Assembly: GCA_047495785.1 (NCBI GenBank)
Contig: JBLDXI010000009.1
Coordinates: 4,216,001 to 4,280,000, forward strand
DNA length: 64,000 bases
DNA from: Lepidodermella squamata
Lineage: Eukaryota > Gastrotricha
Reading direction: 5' to 3'
The notes under the pieces were generated by a model. It saw only the letters and a list, made by a program, of their open reading frames with translations, was not told where the DNA came from and made no database searches. Shown piece by piece: positions 37,256 to 50,497 of the stretch. How positions within the stretch are numbered: position 1 is the stretch's first letter; every line of letters begins with the position of its first letter. A program made the position numbers and the translations under genes.

Positions 37256-39768
37256 TCACTTTTCATTTTCGACGTTCTCTTCCTCCTCCCTCGATGCCTC
37301 TAGAACAGCTTTACGCTGTAAAGCGAGTATTGGATTCATAGCCAGAGTTTTGCAGAGTTGCCATTTGAAGCTAATACGCTTCTTCGTAGCAGAAGGTTCG
37401 GAAAATTTCTCCATGTCGATCGCTGAGTCGTCTCCAGCAGAATTTATGCTTGTAACAAGCAGATCTTCCTGATCAGGGACTTTCAGCTTCGATTCTGGGT
37501 GTATTTTATTTGACCGAGCTGAGCCTCCCCGCGAAAGGTTGAGCTTAGGTATTTTCGACGGATAAACAGACCTTCTGGATTCAACAAGCAGAATATTGGC
37601 GAAAGTCAGCATTGTCGGGTTCAAATGAGCATTTTCAACGTGAATCAGTGCTTCGTAAGCTTTGAAGCCAGCGTCCAAAAATTTGAATCTCGGAGTCATG
37701 AGTGGCATGTCGAGGCGTGAATAGGCCATAGCTCCAGTAATTACGGAGAATAAAATTCGAATCAAAGCCCCGACCAGCCCAACGAAAAGGTTGCGGTAGA
37801 AGGAGATGTAGGCGCAATTTGAGTAGCCCCGTGGATTCTTTACTGCTAGAACTTTGCCACAGGGTTCGGCTGTGAAGCAAAAGGTGATCACCAGGATTTG
37901 AACAATAGTCAGGCCTATGGTTATTCCGATTGCGGGTCTGATAATTGATAATCAGGATTTAAGCGCTTAAACCTTTTTGAGAGAAAAAGACTTACAAAAT
38001 CACGAAAATTCTATTGATAATCCATTGTCCGAATCCATAGTGCACCGGGAGAATGACCACATATGTGACAACAATGGCTATCATAGTAACCACTGCGAGC
38101 TGAATGATGCATCCCCAGGCGAAGATTACAGACTATGATAAAGCATTATCGTTATCGACTAAAATTGAAGAAATATTGAATGGGAAAATCTTACCTGGTA
38201 TCCCATGTAGCGAACAGCCCCGCCAATCAACCCTCGTGCAGACGATTCGCTCGGCGGCGCTAAGACTCTGTAAGTTCCCTTGTAGGCTCGAAGCATGTCG
38301 TCTCGATATGCCGGCAGAAGTGTGATCAAAAGGTAAAATTGGATTAATGTCACAAGGATCAAGGCAAAGACATTGCAATCTATACAATGCTGATTATTTT
38401 CCAAATAGGTTTCATCCTATCTCCACTTACATAAACCGCCCCAGATGTAGTGCTTTGCAATAGTGATGATCCTATCAGTTTTGTTTTGAAGACCGTCAAG
38501 AAATCTAGCACGGTCATCGTGTAAAGCATCAGCGTATTCCTTAGCTGTCTCCGTCGAATCGAAAAATTGCTGTAAAATAACCTCGACTAATTGGCTGAAT
38601 GTCGGCACGTAATACGTGAAAGCTTCCACCAAATAGTAACAGTTCAAGTATAGGACAAAATAAATCAGTACACTGCTGACTGCTAACGTCGATAAGATTG
38701 TGTGGGAGTATCTAAAATCTACAAAATACGCAAAAATTAGGAATCAATTTGCTGTTTTAAAGCTTACAGGCCCTGTTGTTATAGATATTTTTGCATCCTT
38801 TGACTTCAATGTCTTCCCTTTTGAAAAGTTCCACAACGTATAGTCCTTCCGGAGTTAAAGTGTATGGAGGTCGATCGACGGAAATGTCAAACTAAAATAA
38901 AAAAGTATTATTAAATTAGTATAAGCTGCATCAATTTTACCATGCTTTTTTCTTTTAAGCAGTTCCTGCAGAATCCTCGCAGAAATCGAAAAGGCAACGC
39001 CAAGCACAAGTAGAGAAGAAAAAGGAACGGAGGAGCTCTCGACATGAAAGATAGAACAGCCTCGGCCCTCCCATTTAACGGGTCCCCATCCTCAGCATTC
39101 ATGATCGCAGACTTGATTTCTAACGCATTATCATAACCTCGAATGAATGTAATGGTCCATATCCAAGCAGTGGCGATCAAGTAACCGATTGGAGTCTCAG
39201 TAGACATACCGCCAATTATTGGGAAATACATCACCGAGTAAATCTGCACGTTTGCCAACACAATGAGGGGTTTTGCCCATGGAATATCTTCACATTGCAA
39301 GCTGATGATAAGATCTTTAGGCTCCGTCATAATTTGAATCCCGTCGTAAGCAACCATCGCCCAGAAAGCAGCATAGGAGAACCGAGATCGGCAGGGCTCT
39401 ATTAAGGGAAATGGGCGGAGCATAGCTGGCCTCCAGTTATAGGGATGTTTGGCTCGTCTCCTTTGTGTACACGTCAGGGCGATCATTGCAATAGCTGATG
39501 CCATCATCAGGATTATGTAAGGAAGCGACTCATTGCTGTATAGAGCTTTCGTACTGCTGCATTCCTTGTTTTTCGTCGCGTTCGATGGTGTTTTTGGCTC
39601 GTCATCATCAAAATATGAGTCATATGTAATTGTTGATGGGGAATTGTTATCAGCGAGGGTTTCAGCTAAATCTCCGCCATTGGACAGATATTGCTGGATC
39701 TCAACGTAGAGATTAGCCAACGCTCGCGAGTAGATCTCAATCGGAACACGACTATCAATGGCTACCAT
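37256..39768 (-). CDS. STRA6/RBP-receptor-like membrane protein 6, 747 aa
   Basis: Six exons: 38941-39768, 38768-38891, 38431-38718, 38195-38379, 37996-38132, 37256-37937; 2244 nt. The start is placed at MVAIDSRVPIEIYSRALANL. An in-frame GTG upstream at 39834 would add a hydrophobic stretch, but no ATG supports it. Motifs: WRPAMLRPFPLIEPCRSR, YFPIIGGMSTETPIGY, RDDMLRAYKGTYRV, RGLIGGAVRYMGYQ, LDMPLMTPRFKFLDAGFKAYE, and MNPILALQRKAVLEA. The usual ERK after NPxLA is QRK here. The fourth and fifth blocks are fused (288 nt), the simplest intron map in the array. Only 141 bases separate its start from gene 7's stop. Confidence 0.85.
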
Positions 39769-39909
39769 AATGTCAAATCCAACAAAATGCGAGAATGCGA
39801 ACCCAATTATGAGGACGGTATGTCTATTTTTCACTAACGGCGTGTTTTGTTGCTACGGTGGAATATTTATCGATTTACATTAATTTATTCATAAACATTC
39901 GAGTCATTC

Positions 39910-42629
39910 TCACGCAGTAATCAATGGCTTATTATTCTCTATCACAAGATCAATACGGTCTACCTTTAGTTTGATTTTTCTTTCTACGGCGAGAATTGGG
40001 TTCAGAGCAAGTGTTTTCAGCAGCAGCCATTTAAATCGAGTGCATTTTCGTTTTCGTTCGAGTTCGATCAGCCCGAGGTATTCAGCTTCGAAGTCGTTGA
40101 CTCCATAATCTACCTCAACGCCCACCGATGAAGTTGAACACGGGTTGCTGTTGAACACTGATGATTTCGAGTTGACGCGGTCCATTTTAGCTCGAATTAT
40201 TTCTCCAAATTTTCTCTTTTCCTTTGCTTGATCTTTCAAGCGGTCTAGGACTAGCTGAATAAAGCTTTTCATCGTCGGATTTAGATGGGCATTTTCGAAG
40301 TGGATAAACGTTTCGTAGGTCTTGAACCCAGCGTCGAATCTTATGAAAAATGGAGTGAGGGTAGGCATGTCGAGCCGAGAGAAGATTATCGCTCCGAAAA
40401 CTACGGACAGAATTAGGCGAATCAGAGCGCTTACAATGCCGACAAAAAGGTTCTTGAAAAAGGAGATGTATGCGTAAAGGGAAAACCCGCGAGCATTATT
40501 GACCAGAATAATCTTGCCGCATGGCTCAATGGTGAAGAGGAAAGCGACAATCAGCTGCATCAGTAAACCCAATCCGATTGTCACGGCAAGAGCGGGCCTT
40601 AAATAATCATTTAGATTCATTTACAGGTGAAATGAGTTATAACATACAGAAGTGCGAATAGGTAGGCTATGATCCATGCTCCATAGCCATAAATCAGAGG
40701 TATTACGAGAACGCAACCAATTATAACACCGGCCAGAGTGAAGACGATCAATTGAATCACGCAGCCTGGAATTACTCTCCAGTAAAAATTAATTAATTGT
40801 GTGAATGTAATAATCATTTACCCCATGCAAACATAACACATTGAAATCCCATGTAGCGGACTGCACCTCCGAGAACTCCTCGGCCGGAGAATGTGCTTGG
40901 GTGGCGAAGAACTTCATACTTCCCTTGAGCTGCTCTCAGCCGGTCGTTCCTGTTTCAAGAGAAAATACTGGGAATCGAGGCCAGCATAGTTCCGATCTTA
41001 CCTGTATGCGATTAAAAGAGTAGCAACTAGCACTACTTGTAAAATTGTGGTGATAACTAAAGCAGCCACATTGCTGTCTAAATACATTAGAGAGAACAAT
41101 TATACTTTTTAGGGGAATGAAACTGAATGGAACTTACAGAACAAGCAATCGATATGTGAAAATGCAATTTTAATGATCCAATGCGTCTTTTCGTCGACCT
41201 TTGCTTGGGTGGCATTGAATGACTCATTCGTGCCTTTGAGCAGCGTTTTGCGAATGATCCTTGAAAAAACTGGCTGGCGCAGCAGAGGTTCAATAACATC
41301 TGACACAATCATGTAAAGAAAGGGAATCAGACTCTCTTTCACCGCTAGAAGCAACCGAATGTTCGTGAAAATGATCTTTAAATGAATCAATCAATGTTCA
41401 TTGTTAAGAATCTCACTTGAAACTTACGTAATAGACGAATACAATGCTTACAGAGACAGTAGAAATAATGACTGCCGAATATCGGAAATCTGTTGCAGTG
41501 ACAAAGGTGACTCAATATGTTAGGCTGAGGTTACACTGCTCACATTTCTTATTTTCGTAAAATCTGAGCTTTTGCATCAGCTTTTTTATTCCTTTCAGGG
41601 GCTCAGCTGGCTCCTCCCGCCGTTTGAATAGCTCGTTGACATAAGATGCATCGGGACTTTCTGCTATCAGCTTGCTAACCTTTGAATACTAAAGAGAGAC
41701 ATGGATCGTGGATGGTTAATGCTGTTATCCCCTACTTTTGATCTGATTTTCAGGCGAAAGAATTTCCACAATCCTTTAGCCACGGAATAAGGCATTGAAA
41801 TGCATAAGAATGCCATGCAAATGCAGGGAATCGCAACTGTGAATACTTGGAGTGTGATTTCAGTATCCTGTAAGAAGATTATTTGGGTAGTATCATCGAG
41901 CATTGACAATTCGCTAACCTCGTCTAAAACGTTTGAAGACTTCTTATAGAGGTCATCGATAATTTGAGCAACTCGCCGTATAGCGATGCCCCAAATCCAG
42001 GCAGTCGAAACCGTATAGCCGAGAGTGGAATCAGACGACATACCGGCAAGTACAGGAAAGTAAAGGATTGCGAAGAGTAAAACATTGACTAGTACAATCA
42101 AGGGCTTCTCCCATTTGTCCAAACAGATTACACTAAAAATCCCAATTCAGATAGGTTTTGTGATTCCTCGGGATTACCTAATGAACAAATCGTTCGGCGA
42201 GAATAGGATCTGTATTCCATCGTAAGCAACCATTGCCCAAAACGCGGCATATGAGAGTCTCATTTGTCCAGAATCTAACATCGGGAATACTGCCAATATC
42301 CCAGGCCGGCCATTGAACAATCGAGGGAACATTCTGCGCCTTCTTTGCAGGAAAAACATGATTGGAATAACAGACGCGGCGCATATAAGTAATATCAAAG
42401 ACGGTAGAGAGTCGTCAGATAATTGAAACTTGTTCTTTCGGCACTTGGCTGCCACTATAGCAGGATCTTCCTGTTCTTCTTCCTCATCCGTTGAGTTGTC
42501 TGCAGTTCCGTAAGAATTGATCACAGTTAACAGAGTGTCGAATATCTGTTGAAACATGATTGATTCATCACTCTGAGATGTTTGAAGAATATCAATGGCA
42601 TCTGCTACAAATTCAGAATTCAAAGCCAT
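39910..42629 (-). CDS. STRA6/RBP-receptor-like membrane protein 7, 750 aa
   Basis: Ten exons: 42178-42629, 41919-42132, 41736-41867, 41544-41688, 41428-41489, 41138-41375, 41002-41077, 40822-40949, 40648-40765, 39910-40597; 2253 nt. It starts MALNSEFVADAIDI; 5 bases upstream there is a strong acceptor-like site (GTTGTTTTAG), so the transcript may be spliced just before the ATG. Motifs: NGRPGILAVFPMLDSGQMR, YFPVLAGMSSDSTLGY, SRNDRL-type block, GRGVLGGAVRYMGFQ, LDMPTLTPFFIRFDAGFKTY, and ALNPILAVERKIKLKVD. It is a subgroup-two member; the third block is split as in genes 4 and 8. Confidence 0.87.
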
Positions 42630-42927
42630 GGCAGCCTAAAACAACAAAATAGGAATAATGAAACAATTCCTCAGCTTTTTGTTGCATAATACGGTCTATG
42701 AAGTGCTTTTCAGGTAGAGCAATCACTAACAGCTACACGAAAATATTGATCAAATGATTTTCGGGATACTGCGTCACGATATTCGCTTTAATTGCAGCCA
42801 TGCGCGGTCGATCGATTTTTGGCCAAGAAAGAGGTACAAAATTATTATTAACGGTGCAAAAAAATCGATACAATTTATTGAGTATGTATTCAATCCACGA
42901 CATTTAAACTACGGAAAAAAAGAATTT

Positions 42928-45857
42928 TCAGACGGCAACTTCGGTATCCTTTTTGCCCGGCCTGGCAAACTGATCAAGTTGCAGCTTCATTTTTCTTTCA
43001 ACAGCTAGGATAGGATTCATCGCCAGAGTTTTTAGCAGAAGCCACTTGAATCGCTTGCATCTCTGAATTCGATCAGCCTCGATCAATCGTTGATACTCTT
43101 CCTCCGGTGATTCGATATGATTGATCACATAAGTCAGATTGCTGCGGGCGCTTTCTTTCGGATTTCTCGGCGTTCGAATTTCGCGGAGCCTCCTTAACCG
43201 ATCCCTCAACTTTCTTCTCTCCTCCTTTTGTTCCGCTATCCTCTCATGGATCATATGGGTGAAAGCAATCATTGTCGGGTTCAGATGAGCATTCTCGAAA
43301 TGGATGAATGTCTCGTATGTCTTGAAGCCAGAGTCGAATTTGATGAAAAACGGCGTTAATGTTGGCATGTCAAGCCGCGAGAAAATGATGGCGCCGAATA
43401 CGACCGACATTACAAGGCGGAGGATTGCACTGACGATGCCGACAAAGAGATTTTTGAAGAATGCAACGTAGGCGTAGAGTGAGAAGCCACGTGGATTGTT
43501 GACCATTATCACCCGGCCGCATGGTATCACAGTGAAGAGGAATGCAACCATGAGCTGCATAATGATTCCAAGGCCTAATGTTACCCCTAAAGGAGGCCTG
43601 GCGAAAACAAATAATTTAGTGAAGATTTGATACATCCGATGAATGACTTACAAAAGGGCTAGTATGTAGTTTATTATGAAGCCCCCATACCCGTGCGCCA
43701 CAGGAAGGATTATTACACAGCCGATAATGACCCCGGCCAGGATGAATACAATCAGTTGAATGACACAACCTGAAAAATCATTATAAGTCATTTTATTGAG
43801 TTGAATCGAGGCTTTCCTACCCCAAGCAAACATGACGCATTGAAACCCCATGTAACGAACAGCTCCTCCAATAACTCCTCGACCTGAAAACATTGAAGGA
43901 GGTCTAATCACAGAATATTTCCCCTGCGCAGCTCTCAATCTATCATTCCTAAAATATCAAAAAAGTAGGAAAACTGGAAACAAACATTATGGAAACTCAC
44001 TTGTAAGCATTGAACAACGTTAATACTAAGATGATTTGTAAAATCGTCGTAATAATTAGGGCCAATAGATTCGAATCTGAAGAATATTTTAGTCTTAGAG
44101 GGTATGCATTTTGATAGCTCTTACAGTAAAGGCAGTCGATGTGGGCGTAAGCAATGTTTATAATCCACATGGTTTTCTCCTCGACTTGAGCCATTGTTTC
44201 GTTTAGTGTCATATTTGACTTCCTCAGAAGAGTTTTCTGAATGACTCTTGAGAAGACGGGCATCCTCAGAAGCGGTGAGATCAATTTGTCGACAAGCCCG
44301 CGAAACAAAGGAACGAAAGCTTCATTGACAATTAACAATATCCGGATGTTCGAGAAAATGATCTAATAATAGGGTAATTTAATAAAATAAGTCTAGAAAT
44401 CGATACTCTTACGTAATAAATGAAAACAGTGCTTATAGCAACTGTTGATAACAGGATAGTTGAGTAGCGAAAATCTGGTGTAATTATGAAAAGTTGTTTG
44501 CCCGGCATCTCGAGATTAATAAAGCTTACATGGTGTTCTAACGTAAACCTTGGCTAGAAACTTTTTGATGCCTTTCAGCTCCTGAGGCTGACCTTTCCGT
44601 TTAAGCATTTCTATGACGTATTTACCCTCCAAAGTCTCCTTGCAACTCAGCTCCTTGCTGATAGCTGAATACTGCAAAAATAAAACATTGTAGGAGAAGG
44701 AGCAAGCTTTCTCAACCATTTTCACCTTTGAATTTAGCATTCCTCTGTAGTATTTGACGAGACCCAATACGAGCTGTATCGGTAAACTTATGCAGAGGAA
44801 GAGCATGCATAGACACGGTAGGGCGACTGTAAAGACCTGAATTGTTCTTTCCGTGGTCTAGATATCATAAAGTTGGCAATGTGAGACATATATGGTATCG
44901 GCAAACCGGATTTAGAAGATTGGAATCATTGGTCTGAATATCATGAAGGACTTGCTCAACCCTCCTGACTGCCAAGCCCCATGTCCAAGCCGTTGAAATG
45001 GCATAACCTAGGATAGAGTCCATGCCCATTCCGCCTATTATCGGAAAGTAGAGTAGTCCGAAAAGCAATACGTTCACCAAAACTATAAGTGGCTTCTCCC
45101 ATCTGTCTAAGCAGAGCAAACTAGAAAATCATAAAATTTTAGATCCTTTATTTTGATTAAATTGGAGCTAATTTCACCTGAGAAATAGATTATTCCGGTC
45201 AAAAATAATCTGAATTCCATCGTAAGCCACCATAGCCCAGAAGGCGGCTGAGGAAAGTCGGAAATTGCCGAGATCGATGATCGGATACGGCCTTAAGAGT
45301 CCTGGCCTTCCTCCAGCCAATTTTAAGAACGAGTGTCGTCGCTTTTGTAAGAAAAACATAAGCAAGATCACAGACGCCGCGGCTATAAGCAGTATGATGG
45401 ATGTTAAAGAATCTCGATTGAATTGGTACTTATTCTCGGCGCATTTCCGCGCGATTTCGGCCGGGCTGTCCTCGCTATCCCCAGAATCCTCGGGTGCGCT
45501 CTCCGTGGTTGAGTCAGTGCTGTTATCAGAATCATTATCTTCACCCGAAGAACCGGACGACGATATGAATTGCATGGCAATATCGAAAATTTGTTGGAAC
45601 ATCAACGACTCATCGCTTCTGCCTTCGTTGCAGTCAACTGGTTCACTTGCAAATTCATTGAAACTGCTGACAATGGAACCCAGGGTGGACGTCTTTAGAT
45701 CCGCATCCTCTTGTTCGGGTAAGCTAGAATTTGCCGTAGTTGTCATCGGAACTACGTTGCCTGGCATAGGAATTAGCTGGCTTGTATAGATATACCAAAT
45801 TTTAGAAGTAACTATGAGTATGCACGATGTAGATAAGTTCGAATCGAACAAGCCCAT
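42928..45857 (-). CDS. STRA6/RBP-receptor-like membrane protein 8, 819 aa
   Basis: Ten exons: 45178-45857, 44907-45120, 44726-44857, 44530-44671, 44413-44474, 44125-44362, 44001-44076, 43821-43948, 43652-43769, 42928-43597; 2460 nt. From the ATG at 45857 the product begins MGLFDSNLSTSCILIVTSK; a later in-frame ATG (MPGNVVPMTTTANSS) is an alternative. The acidic, Ser/Asp-rich N-terminus contains NST sequons. Motifs: GGRPGLLRPYPIIDLGNFR, YFPIIGGMGMDSILGY, GRGVIGGAVRYMGFQ, LDMPTLTPFFIKFDSGFKTY, and MNPILAVERKMKLQLDQF. It is the longest of the nine because of its N-terminal region. The cytosolic linker (REIRTPRNPKESARS) is basic. Confidence 0.87.
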
Positions 45858-46020
45858 CGATCGGTGGAATGCATAGTCAAAGCATTAAATATGCATGATT
45901 TTACGCAGCCAGGTATGTGCTCAATCTTTGATGGCTCAACAAATCGAAAATGGCACTGAATTCTTTATTTCATTTGTAACATAGCATAGTAGTGAACGAT
46001 AGCGGCGTCTTATTGATGAG

Positions 46021-48773
46021 TTACTGCTTATTTTCCTTGTCCTTATTTTCGTCTGTTTTCTTTTCGCCATCCTTCTCCGCAAATACATCCAATTTCAGCT
46101 TCATTTTTCGCTCAACAGCTAACATCGGGTTGAGAGCCAGAGTTTTCAATACATGCCATTTGAAACGTTTGCATCTCTTGAGCCGGTCCGCTTCAATAGC
46201 CGCCTTGTAGTCTTCGTCGTCGAACTCAACCACCGAATCGCCGTTCTTGCTTGAAGAAGCTGCATTAGCCGGTCTACTCCTTCGACGCATTAGTTCTCGC
46301 AGTTGTGCTCGTTCCTCGGCTTGTTCGACAATCCTCGCAGTTACAATTTGCATGAAAGCTGTCATCGTTGGGTTGAGATGCGCGTTTTCAAAGTGGATAA
46401 ACGCCTCGTAAGTTTTGAAACCAGCGTCGAATCTGATGAAAAACGGCGTGAGAGTTGGCATGTCCAAACGTGAGAAAACAATGGCACCGCAAACGAGGGA
46501 CATTATAAGGCGCAATAGAGCTGTTACAAGTCCGACGAACAAGTTTTTGAAGAAGCAAACGTAGGCATAGATTGAGTAGCCCCGCGGGTTGTTGGCCAAT
46601 ATCACTCTGCCACAAGGTATCGCTGTGAAGAGGAATGCTGACATTAGCTGTTGCAGTATACTTAGGCCAAATGATACAGCTATAGCAGGTCTGAAACAGA
46701 CGGCGAATACATCTCAATATAAGAGAAATCTCCGGTTTTTACATACAAAAGAGCTAGGATGAAGTCTATGACAAATTTGCCATAACCATATGCCACAGGT
46801 ATGATGATAACGCAGCCGATAATTACACCAGCCAGAGTGAATAGGATCAATTGGAAGATGTAACCTGGATCAAAATAATTAATCTACATCAAAAGTTAGA
46901 ATTAGGAACATCATCTCATACCCCAAACAAACATGACGGCTTGAAAGCCCATGTAACGAACCGTACCCCCTATCACACCACGGCCGGAAAACAGTTCAGG
47001 TGGTCGAACTACCTCGTACTGACCTCTGAAAGCTCGCATTCGGTCGTTCCTAGAGAAAAATGGTGAATTATCGGATGACATCAGGCTGAATTTACTTATA
47101 AGCTGCGAATAGAGTGAGGACAAGGACAATCTGCAGGAGGACGCAGAGGATCAGCGCTGCGAGGTTGCTGTCTGAAAACCCCAAGGTACAAAAGTAGTTT
47201 AAGCAAATTTGATGATTTCTGAAACTTACAATAAAAACAGTTGACATGAGCCTTCATTACGCTCAGGATCCAGTCGACTTTTTTCGGCAAGAAATCGGGC
47301 GTGTAATCTGATGCATTTTTCAGCAGGGTTTTGTTAAGAATCTTCTGGAACACCCCAGTTTCTAGAAGAGGCCTAGTTACGTCATCGACCAAGGAATAGC
47401 CCAGCGGAATGGCGTAACGACCCGTCCAAACTAGAGCGTAAATCTCGACGAATGTAACCTGAGTATAAAAAAAGTCAATAAAAATGTGTTGCAGCAATAT
47501 ATTAGTTACGTAGTAAAGAAAAACAATGCCAACGCCAACTGTCGATAGAAATACGGTCGAATATCGGAAATCTGAAAATGACGCTTCGTTCGATGAAATT
47601 CAGGTTGATATCCGAAGGCTTACATGGGGTATTCTTTAAAAACATGATGCGAGCCAAAAACTTCTTGATGCCAGTAGGTTCCACCTTGGGCGGCCGCTTC
47701 TTGATAAGCTCTTGCACGTACTTGAACTCTGGTGTTTCCGTGTATATCGGCATTTTGTTAACCGGTGAGTATTTCGATGGTGACTTGCCGACGTAATACA
47801 AGTAAAGCCCGCGAACCACCTCAAAAGGTAGGGCAACGCATAAATAGGCCATACAGACTACTGGTATCGCGAAACTGAGAATTTGTAAAGCCGTTTCTGC
47901 AGCCTGAATGAAAGATGGATTCGAGAAAAATAGAAGAGAATCGGCAACGACTTACAAAATCTAATCCACCTTCGTCATCCGTCATCAACTTATCGGCGAT
48001 CTGCTTCGCGCGTCTAACGGATAGCGCCCACATCCACGCGGTAGAAATCATGTATCCCAGCGTCGAATCGGCCGCTTTACCGGCAATGACCGGGAAATAC
48101 AGTATAGCGAAAATCAAGACGTTGCACAGGACGATGAGAGGTTTAACCCATTTGTCGAAACAAAGCAGGCTGGTGAAAAATTGTTAAACACTATTTTCTG
48201 TGGTAATTCAGTGGCTACTCACCCAATAAAGAGGTTTGATCGATCGAAGATAATCTGAAGACCATCGTAAGCAACCATCATCCAAAAAACCATGTAGGTG
48301 AATCGAAAGTGACCTGGGTCTATTATAGGGTAAGGCCTCAGCAGGCCCGGGCGGCCTCCAAAGAGTCCTCTCGCAATATTTCGCCGTCTTTGCAGCAAAA
48401 ACATCAGAGAAATGACAGTCGCTGCGGTGATCAGCAGCGTAACAGATGGCAACGAATCGTCCGTAAATGCAGCGTCGTTTTTCTTGCATTTCGCGATCTC
48501 CTTCATTTCTTCCATTTCCTCATCTTCCTCATCATCTCCGGAAAATGTGTCGAAAACAGGTTTCACTGCCTCGAACAGCGCCCTAACTGCCGCCATCGTC
48601 TCTTCAGGGTCAAGGCCCAGCATGCTGAATGAGAACGGCGTGTTCTCAGTCGTTTGGAACGGATTGATGTAGGTGACATTTTCAGAATCTGGGTCGTAGT
48701 TATCGTAATAATCTGTGACATTCGGATCAGCCGAGTCGAGCGAAGTAACTACTATAGGAGAATTATCCGACAT
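46021..48773 (-). CDS. STRA6/RBP-receptor-like membrane protein 9, 775 aa
   Basis: Nine exons: 48223-48773, 47956-48169, 47624-47903, 47510-47571, 47230-47458, 47096-47171, 46922-47049, 46747-46864, 46021-46690; 2328 nt. The N-terminus (MSDNSPIVVTSLDSADPNVT) has sequons and an EEDEEMEEMKE acidic run. Motifs: GGRPGLLRPYPIIDPGHFR, YFPVIAGKAADSTLGY, NDRMRAFRGQYEV, GRGVIGGTVRYMGFQ, LDMPTLTPFFIRFDAGFKTY, NAHLNPTMTAF, and LNPMLAVERKMKLKLD. The LDMPTLTP...NPTMTAF stretch parallels the MDLSLLPP...HPAMTAF stretch of vertebrate STRA6, the best single argument for the family call. The C-terminal tail is lysine-rich. It is the first gene of the array in the direction of transcription. Confidence 0.9.
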
Positions 48774-50428
48774 CCTCGAAAGATGACCAGTAAATAGAAT
48801 GAGTGCGCAGGTCGCCGCCTTTCAAGTGCAAGTTATCTCGCTGGTTTATACATCAAAACTCAGGCATCTGGCGGTTCTTTCGAGCTTACGGGAGCATTAC
48901 TCTGGCATTCTTGAAGGCACACATATGAATATATATGTATTATATACATATTATTATTTACGTTCATTACGCCGGTGACAGAGCACATGTGTGTTGGTAT
49001 GCATTTACACCTGTATTCATTTCTCTCTCTCTGTTGCACTTCGTGTGGGCTTTTTCACGCTTTTTCGCATTTTTTAGAATCCATTACTCGGTGCTTACGA
49101 CAGCGATGAGATTTCCAAATTCCTATGATCGTGCATAACTTCGCGAATTAAAATAATTCGTATAAAATAGCTTCGAAAAGTAATCTCAATTTTTTGTAAA
49201 ATGTCAAATCTTAATTTAAGGGTGATGAAATGTACTCACTTGTTTATGAAAGGCTGGTGGGTAATAAATGAAATTAGAGTAAGAATGCAATTGTAGCAGA
49301 GCTTGTAGTAAATGCCGGTTCATCCTTAATCCTTAAGAAAACTGGACCAATATACTCGCAATTTAAGAAAAAGGAAAAGGACTCGAGGAAAATCTCAAAG
49401 AGCCTTCTTTTGGGAGAGGCAAGCATATGGTTGATTCTTGGATACCGAGTTTACAACCAAACTCGACACTTTCTCCCGGTCTCGAAGCATGAAGATTGCG
49501 TAAAAGGCCCCGCGAAGCTGTCAATTGAGGAATAAAGCTTGGCCAATGAATAAGGTGGGGAAGAAGAAAGAGGATTTACATATATGTAAGAGGAATAAAT
49601 CACTCTAATCTGGAGATTTCTAAAATTTTCCTAATGTCAAAAGGCAATATTACGGAAAGATAGGCGAGCAACGATGTCCGACTTCATCTCTCATGGGGCA
49701 CCGCTGCAACCAAACAATGTTTAGCCTTTGTTTAAGCGATGTTGTGGCAGGCATAGAGTGTTGATTTCTCGCTTGAATATACTGATGTTAAGACGTTGCT
49801 GGAATAACTTGCGAGGGAGGTTTTTCGATGAGTTGCGGGAGGCGAGAGTATCGGGGCTGATGTGTCTCCGCTGAATCTCGAGCGGATTCAGAGTTGGAAC
49901 TGGTGATGAGTTGCCTATAGTCTTGATGTTTTCAGCAGCGGCGGTTCATGAACCTCAAACCTCGATCGAATTTGTTACATCAATGTATTTGTCTTACCTA
50001 ACTCTATACATTCGATTCAAGGTATTTCTCGCGCTTCAGAAACATTGCTGAAGCGGAAATCAGGCAATTCTTCGAGAGAAACGCATCCAAGTTTTTATTG
50101 CACGTTTGTGTGAGCAAGAGAAGCTTATTCCAAGATTATTGCTTGTTTCACCCACCACCCAACATTGAAACGCGAGCCATTTTGTTTTTTTACTGGCTGG
50201 TCTTTGAAATTCGGGCCGCAACACGTGATACGGTGAAACGTTGGCGATGTCAGCACGAGAAAGCGTTGACTCGGCCCGCGTGTGGCTGTAAAAAAAACCC
50301 TTCGCCCTGTGTGGAACCAACCGTGTGGCGGCGGCGGTTAATTGCCCGACCGGTCGCCAAATAAACAAAGGAAACCTATTAGCCCTCGTCTCGACAAGAG
50401 CATAACTTGGCGCTGCATCAAATTAAGC
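48774..50428. other. Intergenic region between the STRA6-like array and the sushi genes
   Basis: No gene supported. It holds the diverging 5' flanks of STRA6-like gene 9 and sushi gene 1. Confidence 0.4.
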
Positions 50429-50437
50429 CTATAAAAG
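50429..50437 (+). promoter_or_regulatory. TATA box of sushi gene 1
   Basis: CTATAAAAG, 61 bases before the ATG at 50498, with a plausible initiator (ACTCAC) about 30 bases downstream. A TTAATTGCCC motif upstream (about 50338) is the reverse complement of GGCAATTAA before sushi gene 2. Confidence 0.7.
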
Positions 50438-50497
50438 CCCATGTGACTTTTGGTCGGCCACACCACTCACAGCAAACTAAAACTAGATATTATCATC

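Noticed and set aside
39769-39834. Upstream GTG-start extension of STRA6-like gene 6
   Set aside because: Adds a hydrophobic stretch that its neighbours lack and has no ATG; the ATG at 39768 is preferred.
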